A DNA stretch of 64,000 nucleotides from Salinarimonas sp051117315 (GCA_051117315.1 JBNPEA010000045.1:1-64000), one strand, 5' to 3'. Positions 24,805 to 34,441 are shown, numbered from the stretch's first letter. Numbers and translations: made by a program. The notes: generated from the sequence alone by a model not told the origin.

Positions 24805-25611
24805 TCACCCCTCCGCCGGCGCGGGCGCGGCGCCACCGGCGAGGATGCCGCCGTCGAGGACGAGCTCGGCGCCCGTCATGTAGGTCGCCTCGTCGGAGGC
24901 GAGCATGACCGCGAGCGCCGCGACCTCCTCGGGGCGGCCGAAGCGCTTCATCGGGCAGTCCGCCAGCGCCGCGGCCTCGCGGGCGGCGCGCTCGGGACCG
25001 GCGCCGAGCACCGCCTCCCACATCGGGGTCATGATCGCGGCGGGGCAGATCGCGTTGGCGCGGATGGCGAGGCCCTGGCCGGCGCAGTAGAGCGCCACGC
25101 TCTTGGTGTGGTTGCGCACGGCCGCCTTGGCGGAGGCGTAGGCGGCCGCGCCGGGCACGCCGACCATCCCCGAGCGCGACGCGATGTTGACGATCGAGCC
25201 CGCCCCCGCCGGGCGCATGGCGCGGATCGCGTGCTTGCAGCCGAGGAACACGCCGTCGAGATCGACCGCGTGCACCGCCCGCCAGTCCGCCAGCGACGCG
25301 TGCTCGGGATCGTGCGGCACCATGCCGTTCTCGAATCCGGTGATGCCGGCGTTGTTGACGAGCACGTCGAGCTTGCCGCGCGCGGCGACGAGGTTGTCGA
25401 CCGCCGCGATCCAGTCCGCCTCGTCGCGCACGTCGAGCCTCGTGTGCGCGGCGCAGGGGCCGAGCTGCTCGGCCTGGGCGGCGGCGCCGGCCTCGTCGAT
25501 GTCGGTGACGAGCACGAAGGCGCCCTGCGTGGCGAAGGCCCGGGCGATCGCCGCGCCGATCCCCCGCGCGGCACCGGTGACGAGGGCGACCTTGCCGTTG
25601 AGGCGATGCAT
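24805..25611 (-). CDS. SDR family oxidoreductase
   Basis: 268 aa classical SDR. Cofactor motif TGAARGIG (residues ~12-19) with an acidic Asp at the end of the second strand (VTDIDEAG) suggests NAD(H). NNAG, catalytic Ser (NIASRSG), Tyr and Lys (YASAK) and the C-terminal TGAELVLDGG typical of the FabG-like group are present. The substrate is unknown. ATG at 25611 follows AGGAG. Same strand as, and downstream of, a LysR gene; cotranscription is possible but the gap is 149 bases. Confidence 0.88.
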   Translation of the reverse strand: MHRLNGKVALVTGAARGIGAAIARAFATQGAFVLVTDIDEAGAAAQAEQLGPCAAHTRLDVRDEADWIAAVDNLVAARGKLDVLVNNAGITGFENGMVPHDPEHASLADWRAVHAVDLDGVFLGCKHAIRAMRPAGAGSIVNIASRSGMVGVPGAAAYASAKAAVRNHTKSVALYCAGQGLAIRANAICPAAIMTPMWEAVLGAGPERAAREAAALADCPMKRFGRPEEVAALAVMLASDEATYMTGAELVLDGGILAGGAAPAPAEG

Positions 25612-25760
25612 GGGCGGGCTCCTGCGATCGGGTTGGTACCGCCGGCACCGCTCGCGCCTTCGGCCCGGCGCTCTTACGCGTTCCGCGCGAGCCGGTCGAG
25701 GCTGGAGCCTTGCGGGACGTGGGAGGCTGACATGCGCCGGTACGGGGCGCGGCGCCGCGT

Positions 25761-26666
25761 TCACAAACTCAACCCCGCATCCCAATACGGCGTCGGCCCG
25801 TAGAGCCCCTCCAGGTAATCGATGAACGCCCGCGTCTTCTGCTCGAGGTGCCGCCGGCTCGGGTAGACGGCGTGGATGGCGACGCGGGCGGAGGAGCGCC
25901 AGGCGGGGAGCACGCGCACCAGCGCGCCGGACTTCAGCTCCGGCCCCACGTCCCAGGTCGAGCGCAGGGCGATGCCGGCGCCCGAGAGCACCGCCTCGCG
26001 CACCACCTCGCTCGAGTTGGTGCGCAGCGGCGAGGCGATGCGCACCGTCTGCGGCCCGCCCGGCCCGTCGAGCCGCCATTCCGGCGTGCCGTGGACGAGG
26101 AGCGTGTGATGGGCGAGCGTCGCGAGGTCGGCGGGCGTGCCGCGCTCGGCGAGGTAGCCCGGCGTCGCCACGAGCACCCGGTGGCTCGGCGCGAGCTTCT
26201 TGGCGATGAGGCTCGAGTCCGAGAGGTCGGCGATTCGGATGGCGAGGTCGAGCCCCTCGGCGACGACGTCGACGAAGCCGTCCGAGAGCGCGAGATCCAC
26301 CGTCACCTGCGGGTTGGCGTCGAGGAAGCGCTTGAGGTGCGGCGCCACGTGCATGCGCCCGAAGGAGGTCGGCGCCGAGACCCGCAGCAGGCCGCGCGCC
26401 TCCGCCGCGCCCGACATCGCCCACGCCTCCGCCTCCTCCACCGAGGCGAGGATCGCCACCACGCGCTCGTGGAAGCCGCGCCCCGCCTCGGTCAGCGCCA
26501 GGCTTCGTGTCGTGCGCTGCAGGAGCCGCACGCCGAGCCGCTCCTCCAGCCGGCGGATGCGCTTGGAGACCACGGCCGGCGAGAGCCCGAGCTCGCGCCC
26601 CGCAGCCGACATGGAGCGCGCCGCGACGATGCGCGCGAAGATGTCGAGATCACCCAGGCGGTCCAT
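25761..26666 (-). CDS. LysR family transcriptional regulator, divergent from glcDEF
   Basis: 301 aa. N-terminal HTH (FARIVAARSMSAAGRELGLS and VVSKRIRRLEERLGVRLLQR) with the RTTRSLALTEAG continuation of the CrgA/AaeR-like LysR branch, then the effector domain. The ATG at 26666 was preferred to the longer frame. Transcription is divergent from glcD with a 139-bp shared gap containing an inverted repeat, so control of glcDEF is a reasonable inference; Escherichia uses the GntR-type GlcC instead. Confidence 0.9.
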   Translation of the reverse strand: MDRLGDLDIFARIVAARSMSAAGRELGLSPAVVSKRIRRLEERLGVRLLQRTTRSLALTEAGRGFHERVVAILASVEEAEAWAMSGAAEARGLLRVSAPTSFGRMHVAPHLKRFLDANPQVTVDLALSDGFVDVVAEGLDLAIRIADLSDSSLIAKKLAPSHRVLVATPGYLAERGTPADLATLAHHTLLVHGTPEWRLDGPGGPQTVRIASPLRTNSSEVVREAVLSGAGIALRSTWDVGPELKSGALVRVLPAWRSSARVAIHAVYPSRRHLEQKTRAFIDYLEGLYGPTPYWDAGLSL

Positions 26667-26676
26667 TCTCGGCCTC

Positions 26677-26701
26677 GATTGTGTCACAGGGGGAAACAAT
26701 C
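26677..26701. promoter_or_regulatory. Inverted repeat GATTGT-N13-ACAATC, candidate LysR box
   Basis: A perfect 6-bp inverted repeat (26677-26682 and 26696-26701) lies 11 bases ahead of the lysR start and about 105 bases ahead of glcD, inside their shared regulatory region. Its T-N-A dyad shape and ~25-bp span fit LysR operators, which usually overlap the regulator's own promoter and activate the divergent gene. Confidence 0.45.
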
Positions 26702-26805
26702 TAGCGCAGGCGACGCCTCTGTTAAGCGCCGCGTGTTCGGCCTATGGTGCGCAAAAGGAACTCGTCCACACGAGACGAGAAACGCCACGACGAGGAGGAC
26801 GCGCC

Positions 26806-28254
26806 ATGACGATCGCCTTCCCGGCCCCCGACGCCGCCATCCTGGCGCGGCGCGACGCCATCCTCGCGGGGCTCGCGCCGCTGGTCGCGCCCGACGCGCT
26901 GATCGTCACCGAGGACGAGCGCCGCGCCTTCGAGACCGACGCCCTCACCGCCTATCGCCGCCTGCCGATGGCGGTGGTGCTGCCGTCTTCCACCGAGGAG
27001 GTCTCGGCCGTGATGCGGTTCTGCAGCGAGAACGGGGTGAAGGTGGTGGCCCGCGGCGCGGGCACCTCGCTCGCCGGCGGCGCGATCCCGCAGGAGGACG
27101 CCATCGTCATCGGCGTCTCGAAGCTCAACCGCGTGCTGGACACGAGCTTCGCCGACCGCACCATGCGGGTCCAGTCCGGCATCACCAACCTCGCGATCTC
27201 GCAGGCCGTGGCGCACGAGGGCTTCTTCTACGCCCCCGACCCGTCGAGCCAGCTCGCCTGCACCATCGCCGGCAACGTCGCGATGAATTCCGGCGGAGCG
27301 CATTGCCTGAAGTACGGCGTGACCACGAACAACCTTCTCGGGCTCACGGTCGTGCTGGTGGACGGCACGGTGGTGGAGATCGGCGGGGACATGCCGGACG
27401 CGCCCGGCTACGACTTCCTCGGCCTGATGACGGGCTCGGAGGGCCAGCTCGGCATCGTGACGGAAGCGACCGTGCGCATCCTGCGCGCCGCGGAGGGCGC
27501 GCGCCCGGCGCTGATGGGCTTCGAGTCGGTCGAGGAGTGCGGCGCCTGCGTCGCGGCGATCATCGGCGCGGGCATCATCCCCGTCGCGCTCGAATACATG
27601 GACAAGCCCGCGATCGAGATCTGCGAGGCCTTCGCGCATGCGGGCTATCCGCTCGACGTCGAGGCGATGCTGATCATCGAGGTGGAGGGCTCCGAGGAGG
27701 AGATCGAGGACGCCTTCGCGCGCATCGTCGCCATCGCCGAGCCGTTCCATCCGCGGACGCTGAAGGTGGCGCAGACCGAGGCCGAGGCCGCGGCGATCTG
27801 GAAGGGCCGCAAGTCCGCCTTCGGCGCCACGGGCCGCGTCGCCGACTACATTTGCATGGACGGCACCATCCCCACCGGGCAGCTGCCGGTGGCGCTCCGG
27901 CGCATCGACGAGATCGTCGAGGGCTACGGGCTCGGGGTCGCCAACGTCTTCCACGCCGGCGACGGCAACCTCCATCCGCTGGTGATGTTCGACACCAACA
28001 AGCCGGGCGAGATGGAGAAGGCGGAGGCCGCGGGCGAGGACATCCTGCGCCTGTGCGTCGAGCTCGGCGGCTGCCTCACCGGCGAGCACGGGGTCGGCAT
28101 CGAGAAGCGCGACCTGATGACGACGCAGTACAATGGCGAGGACCTCCGGCAGCAGCTGCGCGTGCGCGGCGTGTTCGATCCGCTCTGGCTGCTGAACCCG
28201 GCGAAGGTGTTCCCGCTGGAGGGCCGCGATCTCGACGGGCGGGAAGCGGCGTGA
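26806..28254 (+). CDS. glcD: Glycolate oxidase subunit GlcD (FAD-linked)
   Basis: 482 aa. PCMH-type FAD domain with RGAGTSLAGGAIP and the C-terminal FAD-linked oxidase domain including NVFHAGDGNLHPL and GEHGVGIEKRDLM. Oxidises glycolate (or D-lactate-like 2-hydroxyacids) to glyoxylate as part of the membrane-associated GlcDEF complex. The ATG at 26806 has GAGGAGG upstream. glcE starts inside its stop codon (GTGA overlap). Confidence 0.93.
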   Translation: MTIAFPAPDAAILARRDAILAGLAPLVAPDALIVTEDERRAFETDALTAYRRLPMAVVLPSSTEEVSAVMRFCSENGVKVVARGAGTSLAGGAIPQEDAIVIGVSKLNRVLDTSFADRTMRVQSGITNLAISQAVAHEGFFYAPDPSSQLACTIAGNVAMNSGGAHCLKYGVTTNNLLGLTVVLVDGTVVEIGGDMPDAPGYDFLGLMTGSEGQLGIVTEATVRILRAAEGARPALMGFESVEECGACVAAIIGAGIIPVALEYMDKPAIEICEAFAHAGYPLDVEAMLIIEVEGSEEEIEDAFARIVAIAEPFHPRTLKVAQTEAEAAAIWKGRKSAFGATGRVADYICMDGTIPTGQLPVALRRIDEIVEGYGLGVANVFHAGDGNLHPLVMFDTNKPGEMEKAEAAGEDILRLCVELGGCLTGEHGVGIEKRDLMTTQYNGEDLRQQLRVRGVFDPLWLLNPAKVFPLEGRDLDGREAA

Positions 28255-29429
28255 CGACCCATAGCCCCGCGAGCGAGGACGAGGTCCGCGCCCTCGTCGC
28301 CGACGCCGCCGCCGGCGCGACGCCGCTCGCCATCGCCGGCGGCGCCACCAAGGCGGCGGTCGGCCGCCCGGCGCAGACGCAGTCGACGCTCTCCACGCGC
28401 GGCCTGTCCGGCGTGACGCTCTACGAGCCTTCGGAGCTGGTCATCGCCGCCCGCGCCGGCACGCCGCTCGCCGAGGTCGAGGCGACGCTGGCGCAGAAGG
28501 GCCAGCGCCTCGCCTTCGAGCCGGCGGACTGGCGGGCGCTGCTGGGAACCGAGGGCGAGCCGACGATCGGCGCCGTGGCGGCTGCCAACGTGTCGGGCCC
28601 CCGGCGGATCATGGTCGGCGCGGCGCGCGATGCGCTCATCGGCGTGCGCTTCGTCAACGGCCGCGGCGAGGCGGTGAAGAACGGCGGGCGGGTGATGAAG
28701 AACGTCACCGGGCTCGACCTGGTGAAGACGCTCAGCGGTTCCTGGGGCACGCTCGCGGTGCTCACCGAGGTGACCTTCAAGGTCCTGCCGATCCCGGAGC
28801 GGACGGCGACGCTGGTCTATTCCGGCCTCGACGACGCCCGCGCGATCGCGGCGCTGTCCGCGGCGCTGGGCTCGCCCTTCGAGGTGACGGGTGCCGCGCA
28901 CGTGCCGGGCGACGGCGGCGGGGCGGGGACGCTGGTGCGCATCGAGGGCTTCGAGGCGTCGGTGCGCTACCGCCTGGGCGAGCTGCGCGCGCTGCTCTCG
29001 GATTGGGGCGACCCGGCGCTCGTCGAGGACGTCGACGGCGAGGCGCTGTGGCGTGGTGTGCGCGACGTGGCGCCGCTGGTCACGCCGCCCGAGCGCGCGG
29101 TGTGGAAGATCTCGACGGCGCCCTCCCGCGGCCCGGCGCTCGCCGCCGCGATCGGGGCGCAGACCGAGGCGCGCTGGCTCTACGATTGGGGCGGCGGGCT
29201 CGTCTGGGTCGCCACCCCGGCCGACGAGGCGGCGGCGCGGGCGGTCCGCGCGGCGACGGTGGCGCACCAGGGCCACGCGACGCTGGTGCGCGCCCCGGCG
29301 GACCTGCGCGCGGCGGTCGACGTGTTCGAGCCGCTCACCGCGCCGATGATGACGCTGACGAAGGGCCTGAAGGCGAGCTTCGACCCGAAGGGCATCTTCG
29401 AGCCGGGGCGGATGTACGCGGGGGTTTGA
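28251..29429 (+). CDS. glcE: Glycolate oxidase subunit GlcE
   Basis: 392 aa from the GTG at 28251, which overlaps the glcD stop by four bases, so translation is probably coupled. A second FAD-binding PCMH-like domain (LAIAGGATKAAVGRP, GTEGEPTIGAVAAANVSGPRR) and the VKNGGRVMKNVTGLDLVKTL segment identify GlcE. The C-terminus FDPKGIFEPGRMY is conserved. Required for GlcDEF activity. Confidence 0.92.
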   Translation: MTTHSPASEDEVRALVADAAAGATPLAIAGGATKAAVGRPAQTQSTLSTRGLSGVTLYEPSELVIAARAGTPLAEVEATLAQKGQRLAFEPADWRALLGTEGEPTIGAVAAANVSGPRRIMVGAARDALIGVRFVNGRGEAVKNGGRVMKNVTGLDLVKTLSGSWGTLAVLTEVTFKVLPIPERTATLVYSGLDDARAIAALSAALGSPFEVTGAAHVPGDGGGAGTLVRIEGFEASVRYRLGELRALLSDWGDPALVEDVDGEALWRGVRDVAPLVTPPERAVWKISTAPSRGPALAAAIGAQTEARWLYDWGGGLVWVATPADEAAARAVRAATVAHQGHATLVRAPADLRAAVDVFEPLTAPMMTLTKGLKASFDPKGIFEPGRMYAGV

Positions 29430-29454
29430 GGATGGTGCCCGAAACCGCCCCTCA

Positions 29455-29577
29455 GGGGAGGTCGGCGCCCGAAGGGCGCCGGGTGGGGGCGAGCGGTTGA
29501 GGGTGAGCGGACGTGGGCGGCGCTCGACCGATCGCCCCCACCCGTCCGCTGCGCGGACGACCTCCCCGTCGGGGAGG
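29455..29577. repeat. Nested palindromic intergenic repeat between glcE and glcF
   Basis: Outer arms pair in two blocks: GGGGAGGTCG (29455-29464) with CGACCTCCCC (29558-29567), and CGGGTGGGGGCGA (29480-29492) with TCGCCCCCACCCG (29532-29544). Between the blocks each arm holds its own small hairpin (GCGCCC-GAA-GGGCGC at 29465-29479; TCCGC-TGC-GCGGA at 29545-29557). A further CCTCCCC/GGGGAGG pair follows. The look is that of dispersed REP-like palindromes found between genes of GC-rich alphaproteobacteria; only one copy is in this window. Confidence 0.6.
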
Positions 29578-29626
29578 TGTCGGCGCGGCGGACTTCATCG
29601 ATGGCGAGAGACGCGAGAGCAGGCGT

Positions 29627-30988
29627 ATGCAGACCAACTTCACACAAGAGCAGCTCCGCGACCCCGCGACCCGCGAGTCCGAGAAGATCCTGCGCACCTG
29701 CGTGCATTGCGGGTTCTGCACCGCGACCTGCCCGACCTATCTCCTGCTCGGCGACGAGCTCGACAGCCCGCGTGGCCGCATCTACCTGATGAAGGACATG
29801 CTGGAGAACGGCAAGCCGGCCAATGCGGAGGTGGTGAAGCACATCGACCGCTGCCTGTCCTGCCTCTCCTGCATGACCACCTGCCCGTCGGGGGTGCACT
29901 ACATGCACCTCGTCGATCACGCCCGCGCCTATATCGAGCAAACCTACCAGCGGCCCTGGCACGACCGGCTGCTGCGGAGCGTCCTCGCCGCGATCCTGCC
30001 CTACCCGCACCGCTTCCGGCTGGCGCTGATCGGCGCGAAGCTCGGCGCGCCGTTCAAGTCCGTGGCGCGGGCGATCCCGCTCGTCGGCCCCCGCCTCGCC
30101 GGCATGCTGGATCTCGCGCCGAAGCGCCTGCCGTCGCGCTCGGCGATCGACGGGCCGCAGGTGTTTCCCGCGGAGGGCGCGCGGCGCGGGCGGGTGGCGC
30201 TGCTGCAGGGCTGCGCCCAGCGGGTGCTCGATCCGGGCATCAACGAGGCCACGATCCGGCTGCTGACGAGGAACGGCATCGAGGTGGTGCAGGCGAAGGG
30301 CGAGGGCTGCTGCGGTGCGCTCGTCCACCACATGGGCCGCGAGCACGCGGGCCACGGCTTCGCCGAGCGCGCCATCGACGTCTGGACCCGCGAGATCGAG
30401 GGCGAGGGGCTCGACGCGATCGTGATCACGGCGTCGGGCTGCGGCACCACGATCAAGGATTACGGCTTCATGCTGCGCGAGAACGCCGCCTATGCCGACA
30501 AGGCGAAGCGGGTCTCGGAGCTGGCGAAGGACGTGACGGAATACGTCACCACGCTGAAGGTCGTCGCGCCGGCGCGGGACGTGTCGGGCCTCACGGTGGC
30601 CTATCATTCCGCCTGCTCGATGCAGCACGGCCAGCAGATCCGCATCGAGCCGAAGACGCTGCTCAAGAAGGCGGGCTTCACCGTGAAGGACGTTCCGGAG
30701 GGCCACATCTGCTGCGGCTCGGCCGGCACCTACAATCTGCTCCAGCCCGAGATCGCCGGGCAGCTGCGCGCCCGCAAGGTGGCCAACATCGAGAAGACGA
30801 GGCCCGACCTGATCGCCACCGGCAACATCGGCTGCATGACCCAGATCGGCAAGGGCACCGACATCCCCATCGTCCACACCGCCGAGCTGCTCGACTGGGC
30901 CGGCGGCGGGCCGTTGCCGCGGGCGCTGGAGGAGGCCGGCTGGGACGATCGCGCCATGGCCGGCGCGGCGCGCGAGGCGGCGGAATAG
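29627..30988 (+). CDS. glcF: Glycolate oxidase iron-sulfur subunit GlcF
   Basis: 453 aa. Two N-terminal 4Fe-4S ferredoxin motifs (CVHCGFCTATCP and CLSCLSCMTTCP) pass electrons from the flavin subunits, and two C-terminal CCG domains (GEGCCGALVHH and HICCGSAGTYN) match GlcF/heterodisulfide-reductase-like subunits. The start was placed at the ATG at 29627; the longer frame would run into the intergenic palindrome. It follows glcE after 197 bases. Confidence 0.93.
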   Translation: MQTNFTQEQLRDPATRESEKILRTCVHCGFCTATCPTYLLLGDELDSPRGRIYLMKDMLENGKPANAEVVKHIDRCLSCLSCMTTCPSGVHYMHLVDHARAYIEQTYQRPWHDRLLRSVLAAILPYPHRFRLALIGAKLGAPFKSVARAIPLVGPRLAGMLDLAPKRLPSRSAIDGPQVFPAEGARRGRVALLQGCAQRVLDPGINEATIRLLTRNGIEVVQAKGEGCCGALVHHMGREHAGHGFAERAIDVWTREIEGEGLDAIVITASGCGTTIKDYGFMLRENAAYADKAKRVSELAKDVTEYVTTLKVVAPARDVSGLTVAYHSACSMQHGQQIRIEPKTLLKKAGFTVKDVPEGHICCGSAGTYNLLQPEIAGQLRARKVANIEKTRPDLIATGNIGCMTQIGKGTDIPIVHTAELLDWAGGGPLPRALEEAGWDDRAMAGAAREAAE

Positions 30989-31143
30989 CGGACGTCCTCA
31001 CCGTTAACCGCATCGCTTAAGCGGCCGTTGATAATGATTCGACGAAGGCCGTGCGAAATCCCGCGCGGGCCTGCGCGACTCACCAAGCGGCAATCTCCCG
31101 TCCCGCATCGTCCCCGCGTCCTGGATGAGACGGGGGCGGATCG

Positions 31144-32052
31144 ATGCGGGCTCGGGGCGGACGGCGTGGGTATGCGAGGGGCCTCGTGCGGCTCGCGACC
31201 GCGCTCGCGCTGCCGGCGCTCGCCGCGATGTCGCCGGCAGCGGCCTCGCCTGCGGCGGAGATCGAGGCCGCGCCGATGGTCACGGCCGAGCTCGGCGGCG
31301 GCTTCATCGAGTTCCTCTTCGGGCGCGACGGCGCGCTGCGGCCGCAGCCGGAGCCCCGGAACGCGGCGCCGGTTCGAGCCGCACCCGCTCCCGTGCAAAT
31401 CACGCCTCCCGCGGCCGATTCCACGAGTGTCCTCGCCGCGCCGGGGGTCGGCACGAGCTTCTGCGTGCGCACCTGCGACGGCTATGCCTTTCCCCTCGGG
31501 ACGCTGCGCGGACGACGCGACGCGGACCTGCATCGCCGCGCCTGCGCCGCCGCCTGCCCGGGCGCGCCGACGGCGTTGTTCGTCGGCTCCCGCAACGCCG
31601 GCTTCGCCGCCGCTCGCTCACTGGACGACGGCACGCCCTACCGCGCGCTGGCGACCGCCTTCCTGCATCGGCGCGAGCGCGTGCCCGAGTGCGGCTGCGG
31701 CATGATGGAGGTCCCGGCCGCACGCTGGGCCGAGGGCGACGCGACGCTGCGGCGGGGCGACGTGGTGGTCACCGCCACGGGCGCGCTCGTCTTCGACGGC
31801 GGGCGGCTCGTGGACTTCCGCGAGAGCCGCGCCGCCGGCTCGGCGCTGCGCCGCAAGATCGACGACCGTCTCGGCCTGACCGTCCGCGAGGCCAGCCGCG
31901 CCGCCTGGCTGCGCGCCCGGGCGGGCGCGGACCACGCCGAGCCGGAGCCCGGCCCGTCCGCCGCGGCGCCCGTTTCGCAGCCTCTGCCGCCTGAACGCCC
32001 GCAGGAGGCCGTTCGCATGGCCGAGGGCCTCCCGCCGGCGCCGATCGAGTGA
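31144..32052 (+). CDS. DUF2865 domain-containing exported protein
   Basis: 302 aa. N-terminal signal-like stretch (LVRLATALALPALAAMSPAAASPA) followed by a proline-rich linker and a Cys-rich domain: FCVRTCDGYAFPLGTL, CAAACPGAPTALF, and VPECGCG. This matches DUF2865 proteins of Hyphomicrobiales, function unknown, predicted periplasmic. The C-terminal ~45 residues are Pro/Ala/Glu-rich. Isolated single gene. Confidence 0.75.
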   Translation: MRARGGRRGYARGLVRLATALALPALAAMSPAAASPAAEIEAAPMVTAELGGGFIEFLFGRDGALRPQPEPRNAAPVRAAPAPVQITPPAADSTSVLAAPGVGTSFCVRTCDGYAFPLGTLRGRRDADLHRRACAAACPGAPTALFVGSRNAGFAAARSLDDGTPYRALATAFLHRRERVPECGCGMMEVPAARWAEGDATLRRGDVVVTATGALVFDGGRLVDFRESRAAGSALRRKIDDRLGLTVREASRAAWLRARAGADHAEPEPGPSAAAPVSQPLPPERPQEAVRMAEGLPPAPIE

Positions 32053-32089
32053 GCACGGGCGTGCGCGGCGACACCGGCATCGCGCGGGA

Positions 32090-32407
32090 TCAGTTGAACA
32101 CGGCCTCGTAGACCCGCTTGCCGTTCAGCTTGCCGACGTCCTGCATCGCGGGGACGACGGGAGTGATGAAGACACCCTCCATCAGCCCCTTCTTGGGATG
32201 CCGGATGTTGTACATCTGGTTGTCGAGGATCGGCGTCGGCGGCGTGATGAACAGGATGGCGAAGGCGCGCCGGCGCGCCGGCAGGCCCGGATAGGGCGAC
32301 AGCCGCGCCCCGATCAGCTCCATCTCCACGCGCCCGCCCGTGCCTTCGAGCACGAAGGTCTTGCCGGTCTCGTCCTTGAAGTCCTCGTAGGTCAGCTGAT
32401 CCAGCAT
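32090..32407 (-). CDS. Small conserved protein, DUF6916-like
   Basis: 105 aa, no signal or membrane helix. The pattern LTYEDFKDETGKTFVLEG, a central FAILFITPPTP and the ending VYEAVFN resembles the short DUF6916 family found beside phage-tail-like or unrelated genes; the function is unknown. No obvious operon partner: the neighbour upstream is the ABC exporter gene's end 105 bases away, on the same strand. Confidence 0.6.
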   Translation of the reverse strand: MLDQLTYEDFKDETGKTFVLEGTGGRVEMELIGARLSPYPGLPARRRAFAILFITPPTPILDNQMYNIRHPKKGLMEGVFITPVVPAMQDVGKLNGKRVYEAVFN

Positions 32408-32512
32408 GCCCGCCTCCCGTTGCGTCGAGCAGGGATAGCGTGACTTGCCCGGCTGCGAAACCTCAGGTGCTGTCTGTCCAACCCGAAATCGGTGATGCGT
32501 CCGCGGTTTTCC

Positions 32513-34309
32513 TCAACCTTCGGCGGTTTCCGGTGCATCCGAGCGCTGCAGGCGCTCGAGCCGCGCATAGGCGCCGCCGCGGGCCACGAGCTCCGCGTGG
32601 GTGCCGCGCTCGACGATGCGGCCGGCTTCCATCACGACGATCTCGTCGGCCTCGCGCACGGTGGACAGGCGGTGGGCCACGACCAGCGTGGTGCGCCCCG
32701 CCATCAGGCGTGCGAGCGCGTCCTGGACCAGCCGCTCGGACTGGGAATCCAGCGCCGAGGTGGGCTCGTCGAGGAGCAGGATCGGCGCGTCCTTGAGGAA
32801 GGCGCGGGCGAGCGCCACACGCTGGCGCTCGCCGCCCGAGAGGCGCCCGCCGGCGGGGCCGACGCGGGTGTCCCAGCCGTCGGGCAGGGCGGTGATGAAG
32901 TCGTGCGCCGCGGCCGCCTCGGCGGCGGCGGCGATCTCGGCCTCGCTAGCGCCGGGCCGGCCGAATGCGATGTTGGCGCGAATCGTGTCGTCGAACAGCA
33001 CCGAATCCTGCGACACCACCGAGATCGCCCCGCGCAGGCTCTCCAGCGTGACGCCGCGCAGGTCCTGCCCGTCGACGAGGACGGCGCCCTCGGTGGGATC
33101 GTAGAGCCGCGGCACCATCGCGACGAGGGTCGACTTGCCCGAGCCCGAGCGGCCGACGAGCGCCGTCGCCCCGCCGCCGCGCACCGTGAGGTCGATCCCC
33201 TCCAGCGCCGGCGCGTCCGGGCGGTAGCGGAAGCGCACGTCCGCGAACCGCACCTCGCCGGCGCCCACCATGAGCGGCACGGCGCCGGGCGCGTCGGCGA
33301 TGCGCGGCACCTCGTCGAGGAGCGCCCAGTGCCGGTGCAGGGCGGCGATGGCCTCCTGCACGATGGCGTTGAGGTTGCCCAGCGCCCGGATCGGCTGCGC
33401 CGCCATCAGGAGTGCGGTGACGAAGCCGGTGAAGTCGCCGATCGTCGTCTCGCCGCGGCCGATGCGCACACCGATGAGCAGCAGCACGGCCGCCACCGCC
33501 GCGCCGCCGGCGATCTCGAGCAGCGGGTCGAGCCGGGCGCGCTGGGTGGCGGCCTTGATCTTGAGGTCGCGCACCCGGTCGAAGGCGCCCCGCGCGCGGC
33601 CCTCGAGATAGGGCTCCATGCGGTAGGTCTTGGCGACGCGCACGCCGGCGAGGCTCTCGGTGACGAGGCCGGCCATGTCGCCGATCTCCTCCTGCGTCGC
33701 CGTCGAGACGCGGCGAAGCCGCTTGCCGATGCGCGCGATCGGCGGCGCGACGAACGGCGCCACCAGGGCGGCGATCAGCGTCATCCACGGGTCGATCACG
33801 ATCATCGCCACGACCAGCGCGAGGATGGTGGCGACGTCGCGGAAGAACACCGTGAAGATCCGCACCATCGCCTCGCGGATGTAGGTGAAGTCCGTCGTGA
33901 AGCGCTGGGTCAGCGAGGCCGGGCTCTCCCCGCCGAGCTGGGCGAGGTCGAGGGAGAGCAGGCGTGCGTACAGCGCCGCCTGCATGTCGGCCTCGATGCG
34001 CGCCACCGTGCGCTGGGTCAGCGCCGTCTGGCCGAAGAGCGCGAAGCCCTTGATCGAGGTGACCACGATGACGACGACCGGCGCCCAGTAGATCAGCTCG
34101 AGGTCGCGCCGATCGAAGGCGTTGAAGGCCTCGCGGATGAGCAGCGGATACAAGGCCGTCGCCCCCGCGCCGATGGTGATCAGCAGGAGGACGAAGGCGA
34201 GCGTGCGCCGATGCGCCCGCATCCGCTCGCGCCACAGCCGGCGCATGACGGGCCAGGTGTCGCCGGACAGGAGCGGGGGTTTCCGGGTCTTGGTGTTCGT
34301 GTCGGCCAT
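32513..34309 (-). CDS. MsbA-type ABC exporter (fused permease-ATPase)
   Basis: 598 aa. N-terminal six-helix transmembrane domain, then an ATPase domain with Walker A VGRSGSGKSTL, signature LSGGERQRV, Walker B ILLLDEPTSALD and the H-loop VVAHRLSTV. The half-transporter works as a homodimer; lipid A or another lipid/drug is a possible substrate, but sequence alone does not say. No dedicated partner gene is adjacent. Confidence 0.92.
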   Translation of the reverse strand: MADTNTKTRKPPLLSGDTWPVMRRLWRERMRAHRRTLAFVLLLITIGAGATALYPLLIREAFNAFDRRDLELIYWAPVVVIVVTSIKGFALFGQTALTQRTVARIEADMQAALYARLLSLDLAQLGGESPASLTQRFTTDFTYIREAMVRIFTVFFRDVATILALVVAMIVIDPWMTLIAALVAPFVAPPIARIGKRLRRVSTATQEEIGDMAGLVTESLAGVRVAKTYRMEPYLEGRARGAFDRVRDLKIKAATQRARLDPLLEIAGGAAVAAVLLLIGVRIGRGETTIGDFTGFVTALLMAAQPIRALGNLNAIVQEAIAALHRHWALLDEVPRIADAPGAVPLMVGAGEVRFADVRFRYRPDAPALEGIDLTVRGGGATALVGRSGSGKSTLVAMVPRLYDPTEGAVLVDGQDLRGVTLESLRGAISVVSQDSVLFDDTIRANIAFGRPGASEAEIAAAAEAAAAHDFITALPDGWDTRVGPAGGRLSGGERQRVALARAFLKDAPILLLDEPTSALDSQSERLVQDALARLMAGRTTLVVAHRLSTVREADEIVVMEAGRIVERGTHAELVARGGAYARLERLQRSDAPETAEG

Positions 34310-34441
34310 GATCGTGCGCGCGCCTCCGGTGGCGCGTCTAGCACGGTTCGTGCGCGGATGGCACGTGCCCCCGCCGCGGCGAACGGAGCCCTGCCCCCGA
34401 ACCGCTCCGCGACTCGTCCCGCCCCGCCGGGGCGGGACGGG

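Noticed and set aside
30998..31024. TTAA-N9-TTAA resembling a CtrA box before the DUF2865 gene
   Set aside because: The spacer is nine bases instead of seven, so it does not meet the CtrA consensus.
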